A DNA stretch of 64,000 nucleotides from JACCYQ01 sp036675565 (GTDB taxonomy: Bacteria; Bacteroidota; Bacteroidia; Chitinophagales; Chitinophagaceae), in NCBI GenBank assembly GCA_036675565.1, contig JAKFER010000047.1, positions 113,749 through 177,748 on the forward strand, given 5' to 3'. The notes below the pieces were generated by a model that did not search any database, was not told where the DNA came from, and saw only the letters and a list, made by a program, of their open reading frames with translations. Made by a program: the position numbers and the translations under genes. This document shows, piece after piece, positions 1-9,948 of this stretch. Position 1 is the stretch's first letter. Each line of letters starts with the position of its first letter.

Positions 1-727
1 GGATTTTATTTAGTTCCCGGCCCAGGTGTTCCATGATATCTATTTCACCACTGGCGGGCCATCCAACAGTAGAAAAATTATTTCCCAGCATCCATATAGC
101 GGGCCAGGTTCCAACACCGGCAGGCAACTTTGCCCTTACTTCAATCTTTCCATACTTAAATGCATATTTTCCTTTTGTAAGTAACCTTGCGGAAGTAAAT
201 TCACTGCCACTAAAATTCTCTCTTTTAGCCATTATTTTTAAAGTGCCATCAGATACAATAACATTTTCAGCCCTGTTGGTATAATACTGCAATTCATTAT
301 TCCCCCAACCACCGGCACCAAGATCGTAACCCCATTTTGCAGCATCCGGTGCACCAGCTGTTTCAAATTCATCAGTCCAAACCAACGTCCTTTCTTTTTG
401 TATGGCAACAGTTATTGATTTGGAAATACTTTGATTCGTACTGTTTTTCGCTACAACTGTAACAGTATATGTGGCAGATGCAGTGTATGTATGCGTCACT
501 ACACCATTTGCACTTACCTGGTTACTGCCATCACCAAAATCAAAAAGATAAACTACCGCATTGGTAGCAGTCGCCGTAAAAGAAACATTGCCGCTGTTAT
601 CTGTACTGACTACTGCATTGATATTAAGATTTGCCGGGGGACTAACCTCAGTACCACCGGATGATTTTTTATCGCATGCTGAGGTGACAAAAACAAATGC
701 TATTAAAAAGCTTAAAACTGGTTTCAT
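1..727 (-). CDS. GH16 beta-glucanase lipoprotein with PKD-like domain, 3' end cut by window edge
   Basis: Secreted endo-glucanase, probably acting on beta-1,3- or mixed-linkage beta-glucans at the cell surface. 242 codons are visible, starting at the ATG at 727; the rest lies left of the window. The N-terminus is a lipoprotein signal with the lipid cysteine at residue 18, followed by a PKD-like domain (about 30-110, with DFGDGS). The GH16 domain begins at about residue 120 (WTDEF). The catalytic motif EIDIME is at residues 228-233: Glu228 is the expected nucleophile, Asp230 the helper and Glu233 the acid/base. Laminarinase-type GH16 enzymes carry this motif. It is the last visible gene of PUL A, behind a terminator-like hairpin (809-843), so it may be expressed at a lower level than the genes before it. 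The exact substrate cannot be decided from this fragment. Confidence 0.9.
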   Translation of the reverse strand, partial: MKPVLSFLIAFVFVTSACDKKSSGGTEVSPPANLNINAVVSTDNSGNVSFTATATNAVVYLFDFGDGSNQVSANGVVTHTYTASATYTVTVVAKNSTNQSISKSITVAIQKERTLVWTDEFETAGAPDAAKWGYDLGAGGWGNNELQYYTNRAENVIVSDGTLKIMAKRENFSGSEFTSARLLTKGKYAFKYGKIEVRAKLPAGVGTWPAIWMLGNNFSTVGWPASGEIDIMEHLGRELNKI

Positions 728-808
728 ATTTTTATTTATTATACAGCATTTGGAATGGTTATAATTTCATCCCTGTTGGAGATAAGTTTTATTGATGATC
801 AATCCAGA

Positions 809-843
809 AAAAATAAAAGGAGGAGATAAACCCTCCTCCTTTT
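809..843 (-). terminator. Intrinsic terminator-like hairpin inside PUL A
   Basis: An 11-bp perfect stem (815-825 with 833-843, 7-nt loop) is followed on the minus strand by a T-rich run. It lies between the 894-1820 lipoprotein gene and the GH16 gene, so it could stop or reduce read-through into GH16. Confidence 0.65.
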
Positions 844-893
844 AAACTAATAAAAACACAAAGTGAAAAATGTACCTGTATTGTTTGGGTTCA

Positions 894-1820
894 TTACTGC
901 GCCTTTAATTTGAGATACCAGGCATTGCCGGTTTCAGTTCCCCTAACTCTTAAATACATAGTTGTTGGAGTGATAGACAAAATTTCGTATTCTTTTTGCA
1001 CGGCTCCATAACCAATAAAGGTGGTGTTACCTGCTAACTGAATACTTGTACTGGTAGATACTGAAGAAGAAACACCGCTGCTGGATGGAACAAAACTAAA
1101 GTTTGAAGTGCCGCCTGCATATGGATAACATCCTTCATCACCTGATGCTGGTATGCCGGGTAATGTTGTTAAAGCACCTGTTTTGGTGAAAGCCCCATCG
1201 GGTGTGTTAGTCTGCAAAGTATAATTGTTTCCTGTTTGTTTGAAAACATAACTGGCAGAATAAAAGCATGCACAGCAAGATGATTTTTCAAATGGTCCAC
1301 CAGCCCACCATTCTGGTGTAACTGAAGCTGCATTCCATGGACCTACACCAAAGTGACCAGCCAAAGGTTCATCAACAATCCAGGTTTTAGATCCGGTACC
1401 GACTAAGTTGGAAACGATCTCCGGATCAGGTATAAAATTACTTTTTACAGAGATGTCTTTGGTGATGGTAGATGAACTTCCACCCTTACCATAAACAACC
1501 GCAGTGATTGTATAATTATTTACACCTTCTGTGGTATACTTATGTGTGATGGTTCCTGTTGGTAAAAAAACCAAATCAACAGGAGTATTTGCGTCAAAAT
1601 CAACTTTGTAAGAAATCGCATTGTCCGCGGTAACCGTTATTTCTACATCGCCAGAGCCATCACCATTGGGATTAGCGGCATCTTGTCCTGCAATAACAGT
1701 ATTTATCTGGAGATTGGTTGGTGGTGTTAAATCACCAAACGAATACTCCTTTTTTTCGCAGCTGATAAAAACAAGGATCAGCATGGCAATGGCTAAAAGA
1801 GGTTTAAATGTGTTATTCAT
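894..1820 (-). CDS. PKD-like surface glycan-binding lipoprotein candidate
   Basis: A 308-residue predicted outer-membrane lipoprotein. The signal peptide ends in a lipobox before Cys21 (FISCEKK). An N-terminal PKD/Ig-like domain spans about 33-130 and resembles the equivalent domains of both neighbours. The C-terminal half (about 140-308) is rich in Trp, Gly and aromatic residues and contains paired cysteines (SCCACF near residue 194). In PULs the lipoproteins encoded directly after SusD usually bind the glycan at the cell surface (SGBP/SusE-F role). That role is inferred from position; no catalytic motif is visible. It is 12 bases downstream of the next lipoprotein gene and probably shares its transcript. 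Confidence 0.7.
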   Translation of the reverse strand: MNNTFKPLLAIAMLILVFISCEKKEYSFGDLTPPTNLQINTVIAGQDAANPNGDGSGDVEITVTADNAISYKVDFDANTPVDLVFLPTGTITHKYTTEGVNNYTITAVVYGKGGSSSTITKDISVKSNFIPDPEIVSNLVGTGSKTWIVDEPLAGHFGVGPWNAASVTPEWWAGGPFEKSSCCACFYSASYVFKQTGNNYTLQTNTPDGAFTKTGALTTLPGIPASGDEGCYPYAGGTSNFSFVPSSSGVSSSVSTSTSIQLAGNTTFIGYGAVQKEYEILSITPTTMYLRVRGTETGNAWYLKLKAQ

Positions 1821-1832
1821 TAGTTTATGTTT

Positions 1833-2918
1833 TTAATTAGTTAGTCTGAAATTATCCAGGTAAATCGTTTCACCGGCACCGTTAGCCGCATCATTAAAAC
1901 GCAATACCAGTTGTGTAAACCTTGCAGTTGCAGGAATAGCAGCGTTTGAACTAAAATCAAATTCTAATTCTTCCCACTGCCCGGATTTTGTTATTGCTGT
2001 TTTAACTACTGCACCCCATGGATTGGCGTCGGAAGTACCCACAGCCCATTCTAATTCAACATTCAATTTCTTGCCTACATTGGCCACATCGGGATTATAA
2101 ACCATCACTTTAATTTTTTTCCCTTGTGCAAAATTGATAGGAATATTTAAAGGACTATATGTACCACTCCATGATGGAGCACCAATGGGTTTAAAATATT
2201 TACCCACCATATCACTGGTATTTATACCGCCTTTAGCAGGATTTGCAACTTTAGAAAACTGGACATCTCCAAAAGTTCCAAAGAAATAATCCATGGTTGG
2301 ACTTTCAAATGACAATGGGAAACCAAATAGGGTTTTGGTTGCCTGTGTTGTTGCTGCGCCGCCGCTTTGTGCAACCACTTTCAATTCGTAAGGTCCACCC
2401 GCTGGATAAATTTTCGCCGGAAGTGTTTGTCCAACCGCTAATGGAGTACCTACTTCATTAGCAACATCACCATAATAGACTAAAAATGAATTGGCATACA
2501 ATGCGGATGCACTCACCCGCATATCGCTTTCAATTTTAATTTCTAAATTTTCCGGTGCCCTGTATGTTAACTGCAATGGATATGAATTGGCAGTTGTTTT
2601 GCCGGCTATATCCGTAGTTGTAATGTTTACAGTATAACTTCCTTCCGGATAAACATGCAATGCAGTGTGACCAGGCTTTATGGTTTCAGATGCAGAACCA
2701 TGTCCAAAATCAATAGTGAATGATGATGCACCTTCACCTGTAGGCGTAATTTTTACGACACCTGAATTATCATCACTGATATCAAAAATACTTGCCAGGT
2801 TCGATGTACTGGAAGCATTCAGAAAAGAAAGATCATCATCAATCCCTTCCTGTTTACTGCAGCTGATGGCAATAATGACCAGTAATCCTAAGCTGATTAT
2901 TAAATTTATTTTCTTCAT
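1833..2918 (-). CDS. Surface glycan-binding lipoprotein candidate with PKD-like domain
   Basis: A 361-residue predicted lipoprotein (signal peptide with Ser-Cys at residues 19-20). A PKD-like domain occupies about 45-125 (DFGHGS is the degenerate DFGDGS loop), followed by a second beta-rich module. The C-terminal part (about 205-361) looks like a carbohydrate-binding jelly roll, ending in a YLDNFRL motif typical of CBM-like folds. It follows susD by 13 bases and precedes a related lipoprotein, so it is probably the SGBP-A-type component of PUL A. The binding role is inferred from position and fold-like features; no enzyme motif is visible. Confidence 0.7.
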   Translation of the reverse strand: MKKINLIISLGLLVIIAISCSKQEGIDDDLSFLNASSTSNLASIFDISDDNSGVVKITPTGEGASSFTIDFGHGSASETIKPGHTALHVYPEGSYTVNITTTDIAGKTTANSYPLQLTYRAPENLEIKIESDMRVSASALYANSFLVYYGDVANEVGTPLAVGQTLPAKIYPAGGPYELKVVAQSGGAATTQATKTLFGFPLSFESPTMDYFFGTFGDVQFSKVANPAKGGINTSDMVGKYFKPIGAPSWSGTYSPLNIPINFAQGKKIKVMVYNPDVANVGKKLNVELEWAVGTSDANPWGAVVKTAITKSGQWEELEFDFSSNAAIPATARFTQLVLRFNDAANGAGETIYLDNFRLTN

Positions 2919-2931
2919 TTTACTTTATTTC

Positions 2932-4449
2932 TTATTGATAATTCGGGTTTTGAACCAATAGGGTACCTTGTAATTCGTCGAAAGGAATGGGGAAGATTTC
3001 ATTTTTGCCAGCTACAAATCCCCTGCTTCCTAATACCGTAGCTGCATCACCCCATCTAACTAAATCGAAAAACCGGTGACCTTCTCCAGCTAATTCCAGC
3101 CTGCGTTCTTCTTTAATGGCTGTCATAGAAACGGGTATAGATGGCAATCCAACCCTGGCCCTAACGGCATCTAACAACGCCTGTGCTCTTGTGCCAGTTC
3201 CACCCAAAGCCTCTGCTTCCATTAAATAAGTATCAGCCAAACGAATGATGTAAGTGTTTTGGCGGAAGTTTAATTCCTGTGCACCACCACCCGTTCTGAC
3301 ATCAGATTGTCTTGGCAAAAATTTATTCAGAAAATACCCGGTGTTCTGGTAACCTTCAATATAATCCGCATGACCGGCAGCTTTAAGTGCTTTCAGATCG
3401 AAAACGGTCGCATTAAATCTTGGATCATTTTTGATGAAGTCATAAAAATCCTGTGTGAATACATTAAAGCTCCAGCCTGATGGAAGATCTGGTGCTGGTG
3501 AACCCGCAGGTTTTGAATAGCTTCTTGGTCCTACCATTACGTTAACGGAATTGCCTTCGTCATTGGCTCCTCCCCACCATCCCCAATCAGAATTACCTGC
3601 ACTGGTATGTGAAGCTTCCAGGATAGACTCACTGTTAAACTTATTACCCGTTACCCATAAGTCGCTAAAATTATCTAACAAGTCGTAACCATATTGGCTT
3701 GGTTGTCCCGGAACAGGTCCGTTAACTTCTGCAAATTGTGCAGCTGCCTGAGAATTCTTTCCCTGGTATAAAAGAACTTTACCTAACAATGCCTGTGCTG
3801 CTCCTTTAGTGAAACGACCTGCTTCTGTTGCAGCCGGAACAGTAGGAGGTAAAGCTGTGATTGCTTCGGTTAAATCCATTTCAATCTGTGCATACACCGC
3901 TTCGGGTGCTGCCTGTGTAACCTCGTAGATATTGGTGGCCGTCAATGGTTCTAAAAGCAATGGCACATTTTTAAACATTCTAACCAGGTTAAAATAAGAT
4001 AGTGCCCTGAGTGCTTTTGCTTCAGCCTCAAACCTTGCCTTTAATGTAGCATCCATGTCTGTATCAGGTAATTTTTGCAGCAGTGTATTGGCTTTAAAAA
4101 TCCCCTGGTAATGATCGTTCCAAAAACTGCCAGGCATGATCTGCGCATTCAGCGTGTAATTGGAAAATCCTTGTATGCCTGCACCATCTGTTGGTCCGCC
4201 ACCACCTGCATAATGATCATCAGATCCTGCATTCATCATCGTGATCATGTTTTCAAAACCACCTGAATTTTTTCGCAGTACATCATATACGCCAACCAAT
4301 GCACCAAATGCCTGTGTTTGGTCTTTGTAATAATTCGCCGTTAGAAACTGACCCTGCGGTTCAATATCTACAAAGTCTTTGCTGCAGGATGCGAATGAGC
4401 ATATCATTGCCCCGGCAATCAGTAAATATTTATTTTTCATCATTTTCAT
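2932..4449 (-). CDS. RagB/SusD family nutrient-uptake outer-membrane lipoprotein
   Basis: A 505-residue SusD homologue that acts as the lid of the SusC transporter and binds oligosaccharide at the outer membrane. The N-terminus has a signal peptide with a lipidated Cys (FASCSKDF), followed by the typical SusD start DFVDIEPQG. The family's TPR-like helices are visible (ALSYFNLVRMFKNVPLL near 155), as is the C-terminal signature RRLELAGEGHRFFDLVRWG, ending PNYQ. It lies 39 bases downstream of susC in the same direction, the standard PUL pair. The ligand is inferred from the linked GH16 to be a beta-glucan. Confidence 0.95.
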   Translation of the reverse strand: MKMMKNKYLLIAGAMICSFASCSKDFVDIEPQGQFLTANYYKDQTQAFGALVGVYDVLRKNSGGFENMITMMNAGSDDHYAGGGGPTDGAGIQGFSNYTLNAQIMPGSFWNDHYQGIFKANTLLQKLPDTDMDATLKARFEAEAKALRALSYFNLVRMFKNVPLLLEPLTATNIYEVTQAAPEAVYAQIEMDLTEAITALPPTVPAATEAGRFTKGAAQALLGKVLLYQGKNSQAAAQFAEVNGPVPGQPSQYGYDLLDNFSDLWVTGNKFNSESILEASHTSAGNSDWGWWGGANDEGNSVNVMVGPRSYSKPAGSPAPDLPSGWSFNVFTQDFYDFIKNDPRFNATVFDLKALKAAGHADYIEGYQNTGYFLNKFLPRQSDVRTGGGAQELNFRQNTYIIRLADTYLMEAEALGGTGTRAQALLDAVRARVGLPSIPVSMTAIKEERRLELAGEGHRFFDLVRWGDAATVLGSRGFVAGKNEIFPIPFDELQGTLLVQNPNYQ

Positions 4450-4488
4450 TTCAATGTTTTTAAATAATTAAACTTTAATGCACCTGGT

Positions 4489-7400
4489 TTAAAAATTCAA
4501 CTGTAAACCAGCCAGGATAGAACGTGCCTGCGGATATATTCCTTTATCAATTCCAAAAACACCACCACCAATTTCTGGATCATAACCAGTGTAATCAGTT
4601 AAGGTGAATAAATTTTCAGATGTTACATATATACGTAAACTGCTTGCACCAATTTTTGATACCAGGCTGTTGTCGAATGTGTAACCTAACTGAACAACTT
4701 TCAATCTTAAATAATCTCCTTTCTCCAAATAGAAATCAGACATGTTTCCAAAATTGCCATTTGCATCGCTGGTTGAAAGTCTTGGAAATGTATTAGATGT
4801 TCCTTCGCCGGTCCAGCGACTTAATGCTTTGGTTTGATAATTTGCATTTCCGATATCTAACCTGCGTAAACCCTGGAAAATTTTATTACCAGCTGCTCCC
4901 TGTCCAAATACCATCACATCAAAACCTTTATAAGCAGCATTTAATGTTAAACCAAAAGTATATTTTGGAATGCTTGAACCTAAATTGGTTTTGTCATCTT
5001 CGGTAATGGATCCATCACCATTTACATCTACCCAACGAAAATCACCAGGAACTGCTTCAGGTTGAATCATGTTACCACCTGAATTTTTGTGGTTATTGAT
5101 TTCTGCCATGTTTTGAAATATTCCGGCAGTTTTATAGCCATAGAAATAGTTGAATGGTTGTCCAACCTCAATTCTTGTTACAGCACCCATGGATTGGAAG
5201 CCTGCTCCACCAGGAATAAAGTCAGCATCAGTATCTACTAAAGTCACTTCATTTTTTAAATAAGCAACATTTCCATTAGCTGAGAAGGTAACTTCTCCAA
5301 AAGTTTTGCGATAACCTAATTCCAGTTCAACACCGCTGTTTTCCATATCTGCAATATTGCCAACAGGAGCTGATGATACACCTACATAACCCGGTATACG
5401 GATGGGCCGTAAAATGCCTGAAGTAACTTTTTTGTAAAAGTCCATGGTAATATTGAAGTTGCGTAAGAAAGTTGCATCAAAACCAATATTAGCCTGCGAA
5501 GTTTCTTCCCAACGCAAATCAGGGTTGTCAAGAGATGTTGGTGCATATCCTGTTGTTATTGTGCCGGAATTGCCAATGGTGTAATTAAATCCACCAGCAA
5601 CTGTAGAAAGATAACCAAAGTCACGAATGGCATCATTACCAACAACACCATATCCACCTCTTAATTTAAATGTATTCACTACATCATTAAACGTCCAGAA
5701 ATCTTCTTCAGACACATTCCATCCTAAAGAGAATGAAGGGAAATAACCATATTTGTTATTCAAACCAAACCTGGATGAACCATCCCGGCGAAGTATACCT
5801 GTAAATAAATATTTTCCCTGGAAGTTATAATTCACCCGGCCGAACAAAGAAGATAATTTATGATTGGTAAAATCATATCCTCCTGATGTTCTGTCTGCCT
5901 GTGGAATATCGAAGTTGAAAGAAGCATCTTCATAACTGGTAATGGGCAGGTTAAACAAAGTAATTGAAGACCCTCCGCCATTATTCTCTACATATGCTCC
6001 CTGGCCTAATAAAACACTGAAATCATGTTCGCCAAATTTTTTAGCGAATGAGATTGTATTTTCAATATTCCAGTTGAAGGTGTTATTGTTGTTTTTGCCG
6101 TAATTATTTTTAAGTACAGAATTGGTTGAACTTAAGAAAAACACCGGTGTAAAATATTGATCGCCCCAAAATGCCAGTTTGCCACCTACAGAAGATCTAA
6201 CCTTGATTTCTTTTGTAATGGCAGCTTCTAAATAAGCATTACCAATCAAATCATCAGACCAGTTATAATTTCCTAGCCTGGTTTGGATATATGCCATTGG
6301 GTTTGTCATTTCCTGGCCTACGATAGAAGATATACCATAAGGATTACCGTTAGCATCCCTGATCACCGGGTTTACACTGTATGGCGCTGAGTTTGCAACA
6401 ACAGGATCCGTAACGATCAATGGTGTAATAGGATCAAGATTGATTGCAGAACTTAAAGGACCACCATATTCGCTATTTGTATTACCCAGGCCAACACCTT
6501 TCTGGTGTGAGTATCCTAAGGTTTGGCCAAAGGTGAAAATATTGGAGATTTTATGGGTTGAATTTAAACGGATACTATGCCTTGTAAAATTGGAAATATC
6601 AGTAGCTACAATTCCTTCCTGGTCCTGTAAACCAAACGAAAGGTAAAAAGTTGACCTTTCATTACCACCACTTAAACTGATTTCATGAGAGAACCTGCGG
6701 GCATTATTATTAAAAATATGATCCTGCCAGTCCGTTCCTTTACCTAGAACACTCAGGTCCGGGAACATTATATTTCCACCACCACCAAGCGATCTTTCAT
6801 TTAACAATGCGCCATACTGCGTAGCATTTAACAGATCCAGCACTCTTGCCGGTTGCGAAACACCATAAAAACCGTTATAGCTTACATTAATCTTTCCGGC
6901 TTTACCTTTTTTGGTGGTTACCAAAATAACACCAGTGGCAGCCCTTGTTCCGTATATAGCTGCAGATGTTGCATCTTTCAAAACTTCTATAGATTCTATA
7001 TCGGCTTGGTTAAGATAACCCATGGCACCCTGGTCTACAATTACACCATCAACAACCCATAACGGGTCATTGCCTCCGCCAAAAGTTGTGATACCTCTCA
7101 CTCTTATTGTTGAAGGAGCACCGGGCTGACCAGAATTCTGCAAAATGGTAACACCAGATACACGTCCCTGCAGTGCTTGTTCAATACGACCGTTCGGAAC
7201 TTTTTCCAGGTCCTTAGCCCTCACACTGGAAATAGCACCTGTAACCAAACTTTTCTTTTGTGTACCGTAACCAACTACCACAACTTGTTCACCAATTGAT
7301 ACGGCAGGTAAAAGCTGTATAGTAATTGAAGTTTGGTCACCAATATTTACTTCTTTTTCTTCGAAACCTATATATGAGATGACTAAAATTGAATTAGGTT

Positions 7401-7929
7401 CTGCTTCAATGGTGAATTCTCCATTCGAATTTGTTTGCGTACCGTTTGTAGTACCTTTTACCAACACACTGGCACCTGCTAACGGCTGGCCCGTATCATC
7501 CGTAATCTTACCTGTAATGATAGCAGCAACGGATTCAATGGCTGCTGAGGTATTGATTACGGAAACTTCTTTTCTCTTTACGATAATTGTTTTTTCAGAA
7601 ATCGTATAATCTAACGGCTGGTTTTTAAAACAAACATTCAGCACATCTTCAACACTTGCGTTTTTTACATTAACCGAAACTCTTTTTGCTTCTTTCAATA
7701 CTTCATCAGCATAAAAGAACTGGTAGCCAGTTTGTTTCCTGATCTCTTCAAAAACTTTTTGAAGAGAAATATTATTTTGATTCAAGGATACCTTTTGAGC
7801 GTAACCTTTTGCGCTTACCTGCAGGCAGGCAGCAACTAATAAAATCGTAGTGAGTTTCATGATCCGGAAGATTTTTTTATTAAAATCTACCTTTTTAAAA
7901 CCCGATTTCAATTGAGCAGTTAAATACAT
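4489..7929 (-). CDS. SusC/RagA TonB-dependent transporter with STN signalling domain
   Basis: A 1146-residue outer-membrane transporter that imports oligosaccharides using TonB energy. Order of parts: an N-terminal basic stretch and signal peptide (about 24-45), STN domain (about 47-122), carboxypeptidase-regulatory-like domain (about 138-210), plug (about 212-345, with GYGTQKKSLVTGAISSV and VDGVIVDQG) and a beta-barrel ending in an aromatic residue (LQLNF). The STN domain is the part of such receptors that contacts FecR, and a fecR gene lies directly upstream, so this receptor probably reports its own substrate to the ECF sigma factor. The start at 7929 keeps the long basic N-terminus seen in family members; Met24 is an alternative. 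Confidence 0.95.
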   Translation of the reverse strand: MYLTAQLKSGFKKVDFNKKIFRIMKLTTILLVAACLQVSAKGYAQKVSLNQNNISLQKVFEEIRKQTGYQFFYADEVLKEAKRVSVNVKNASVEDVLNVCFKNQPLDYTISEKTIIVKRKEVSVINTSAAIESVAAIITGKITDDTGQPLAGASVLVKGTTNGTQTNSNGEFTIEAEPNSILVISYIGFEEKEVNIGDQTSITIQLLPAVSIGEQVVVVGYGTQKKSLVTGAISSVRAKDLEKVPNGRIEQALQGRVSGVTILQNSGQPGAPSTIRVRGITTFGGGNDPLWVVDGVIVDQGAMGYLNQADIESIEVLKDATSAAIYGTRAATGVILVTTKKGKAGKINVSYNGFYGVSQPARVLDLLNATQYGALLNERSLGGGGNIMFPDLSVLGKGTDWQDHIFNNNARRFSHEISLSGGNERSTFYLSFGLQDQEGIVATDISNFTRHSIRLNSTHKISNIFTFGQTLGYSHQKGVGLGNTNSEYGGPLSSAINLDPITPLIVTDPVVANSAPYSVNPVIRDANGNPYGISSIVGQEMTNPMAYIQTRLGNYNWSDDLIGNAYLEAAITKEIKVRSSVGGKLAFWGDQYFTPVFFLSSTNSVLKNNYGKNNNNTFNWNIENTISFAKKFGEHDFSVLLGQGAYVENNGGGSSITLFNLPITSYEDASFNFDIPQADRTSGGYDFTNHKLSSLFGRVNYNFQGKYLFTGILRRDGSSRFGLNNKYGYFPSFSLGWNVSEEDFWTFNDVVNTFKLRGGYGVVGNDAIRDFGYLSTVAGGFNYTIGNSGTITTGYAPTSLDNPDLRWEETSQANIGFDATFLRNFNITMDFYKKVTSGILRPIRIPGYVGVSSAPVGNIADMENSGVELELGYRKTFGEVTFSANGNVAYLKNEVTLVDTDADFIPGGAGFQSMGAVTRIEVGQPFNYFYGYKTAGIFQNMAEINNHKNSGGNMIQPEAVPGDFRWVDVNGDGSITEDDKTNLGSSIPKYTFGLTLNAAYKGFDVMVFGQGAAGNKIFQGLRRLDIGNANYQTKALSRWTGEGTSNTFPRLSTSDANGNFGNMSDFYLEKGDYLRLKVVQLGYTFDNSLVSKIGASSLRIYVTSENLFTLTDYTGYDPEIGGGVFGIDKGIYPQARSILAGLQLNF

Positions 7930-8075
7930 AGTTTATTTGTTTGTATAATAATGAATGAAGTCTGGCAGTTGCCGTTTTCCGCTGCTAACGGTAATGGCAG
8001 TACGTTTTTTATGAATCGCTATCCATCCCTGCCGGATGGGAATACTGAATATTTATAAATCATAATGATTATATT

Positions 8076-9293
8076 TTAATGAGAAACAATAATTTTTCTT
8101 CCTTCAATGGTAAAATTTACTTCACCCGTGAGCTCTAATAACTCAAACATTTTATTGGCATTTTCCGTGCGGGGAAGCTGCCCTGAAAAAGGTGTCTCTA
8201 CGTAATCTTTATATACAAAGTCCACGTCATACCATCTTGACATTTGTCTTAAAATAGTTTTCAGATCGGCACTTTTATATTGAAAGCGGCCATTTTTCCA
8301 GGCTACAGCTTCTTCTGTGTCGGCATCTTCAATCACATTTATTTTACCATTCGTATTTATTCCTGCCTGTTGACCAGGTTTTAAAATCCGGGATGTTTGT
8401 TTGTCTTTGGCAGGTGATGAAACTTTCACCAATCCTTCAAGCAATGTTGTTTTTACCTGGTCCTCATCTTCGTAAGCATTTACATTAAAATGAGTCCCCA
8501 AAACCTCTATTTCAACACCCTTACCGGTTGTTGCCTGGTGTTTTACAATGAATGGCATTTTCTTTTCTTTATTCAGAAGTTGAGGAGCTACTTCAAAGTA
8601 GGCTTCGCCTGTTATTTCCACTTTGCGTTCATTACCAATAAATACAACAGGGAATCGAATGGATGATGCGGCATTTAACCAGACTTTTGAGCCATCTGAT
8701 AAGGTTACATTATACTGACCACCGCGTGGGGTTGATATTTTATTGTAAAACGCTTCATCATTTTGCGTTACCTGTTTCCCATTTACGGTATATGCCAGTA
8801 ATCCATTCCTTAATTTTTGGACTTTGATATTTCCTTGTATGCCAATTGTGCCGTCTGAAGCGCTATCCAGGACAATGGTAGATCCATCGGCAAGGGTTAA
8901 AATTGCCTTGTTACCGCCAGGCGCAATGTCATTTTTAAACTGGGGTTCGCGGGGAATATTTTTTACAATTTCCTGTTTAGGCGATTTACTTAAGAATATG
9001 AAAAAGATACTGGCGGTAACTACAGCAAATACGATTGTTGCTGCAACGCCCAATTGTAATTTGCGGCTTGGTTTTACAACTTGGCGGCCATTTTCTTTTT
9101 GTAAAGTTTCCTTTAACCTGTCCCTGATTCTTGAAGAAACCTGGAATTTGGAGTTATCACTGTTTGCGTTTACTTCAACATCTATGTCATTAAATGAATC
9201 ATACCATTTATCTAACTGGTATTTCTCTTCGGGGGTTGCAGTACCGTTTTGGAATTTTTCAATCAGTACCAGTATATTGTCTGGAATGTGCAT
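8076..9293 (-). CDS. FecR-family anti-sigma factor
   Basis: A 405-residue inner-membrane regulator that holds the partner ECF sigma factor until the STN domain of SusC signals. The cytoplasmic N-terminus contains a helical region, one membrane segment lies at about 82-104, a periplasmic FecR domain at about 190-295 (STPRGGQYNVTLSDGSKVWLN), and a C-terminal DUF4974-type STN-like domain at about 335-405 (LRQMSRWYDVDFVY). It lies between the sigma gene (start 9948) and susC (start 7929), the usual order for PUL cell-surface signalling. The start at 9293 is an ATG. Confidence 0.93.
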   Translation of the reverse strand: MHIPDNILVLIEKFQNGTATPEEKYQLDKWYDSFNDIDVEVNANSDNSKFQVSSRIRDRLKETLQKENGRQVVKPSRKLQLGVAATIVFAVVTASIFFIFLSKSPKQEIVKNIPREPQFKNDIAPGGNKAILTLADGSTIVLDSASDGTIGIQGNIKVQKLRNGLLAYTVNGKQVTQNDEAFYNKISTPRGGQYNVTLSDGSKVWLNAASSIRFPVVFIGNERKVEITGEAYFEVAPQLLNKEKKMPFIVKHQATTGKGVEIEVLGTHFNVNAYEDEDQVKTTLLEGLVKVSSPAKDKQTSRILKPGQQAGINTNGKINVIEDADTEEAVAWKNGRFQYKSADLKTILRQMSRWYDVDFVYKDYVETPFSGQLPRTENANKMFELLELTGEVNFTIEGRKIIVSH

Positions 9294-9390
9294 ATAGGAT
9301 AAGTGTGTTGAAGAACACCCAGCACCTATGCGCCATACATTTTTTTTTATTTAAGGATGTAAATATGGGAATGAGGAGGGAAGTGGCAGA

Positions 9391-9948
9391 TTAAAAGATC
9401 GAAAAGAATGCTTTTGAAGCCAGTTTCAATTGCTTCAGTGCTTTGTTAATCTGGTTTTCAACGGTGCTTGTCGAAATGTTTAGTTTTTCGGCTATTTGCT
9501 TAACAGGCATATTTTCGTTGCGACTATAATTAAAAACCAGCCTGCATCTTTCAGGTAGCCTGTTCACTTCATTGTTCACCGTTTCTAAGATTCGTTTGTA
9601 ATGCAGGGATGATTCAATAGTCATTTCAACAACCAGGGGTTGATCAAATGTGTTTTTGTATAAACGCTCTCTTTCTTTCTTTTTAATTTTATCCAGCACC
9701 ATATATTTAACAGCGGTAGCTAAATAATTATCCAAAGATTCAATAGTTACTGCTTGCCTGTTTGCCCATAAGCTGGCAAATACATCATGCACAATATCTT
9801 CGGCTGTTTCTATTTCTTTCAGCCTGCAATAGGCCATAGCAAACAGTTTTTGCCAAAACCGTTCGTATAATTCTGTGAAGGCAAATTCATCATTATCAGA
9901 AAGTAATCCTAACAGATCCTTGTTATCATATAGCTGGTACTTTCGCAT
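9391..9948 (-). CDS. ECF RNA polymerase sigma-70 factor (FecI-like) of PUL A
   Basis: A sigma factor expected to transcribe PUL A when released by the FecR encoded next to it. From the ATG at 9948 it has 185 residues; a TTG five codons upstream (9963) is possible but less likely. Region 2 is visible as FTELYERFWQKLF and ETAEDIVHDVFASLW. Region 4 is a C-terminal helix-turn-helix (MPVKQIAEKLNISTSTVE). It lies 97 bases upstream of fecR in the same direction. No clear promoter box was seen upstream. Confidence 0.93.
   Translation of the reverse strand: MRKYQLYDNKDLLGLLSDNDEFAFTELYERFWQKLFAMAYCRLKEIETAEDIVHDVFASLWANRQAVTIESLDNYLATAVKYMVLDKIKKKERERLYKNTFDQPLVVEMTIESSLHYKRILETVNNEVNRLPERCRLVFNYSRNENMPVKQIAEKLNISTSTVENQINKALKQLKLASKAFFSIF

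Noticed and set aside
8824..9297. 157-codon open frame on the plus strand
   Set aside because: It is fully antisense to the fecR gene of PUL A, has no family motif and reflects codon composition of the real gene.
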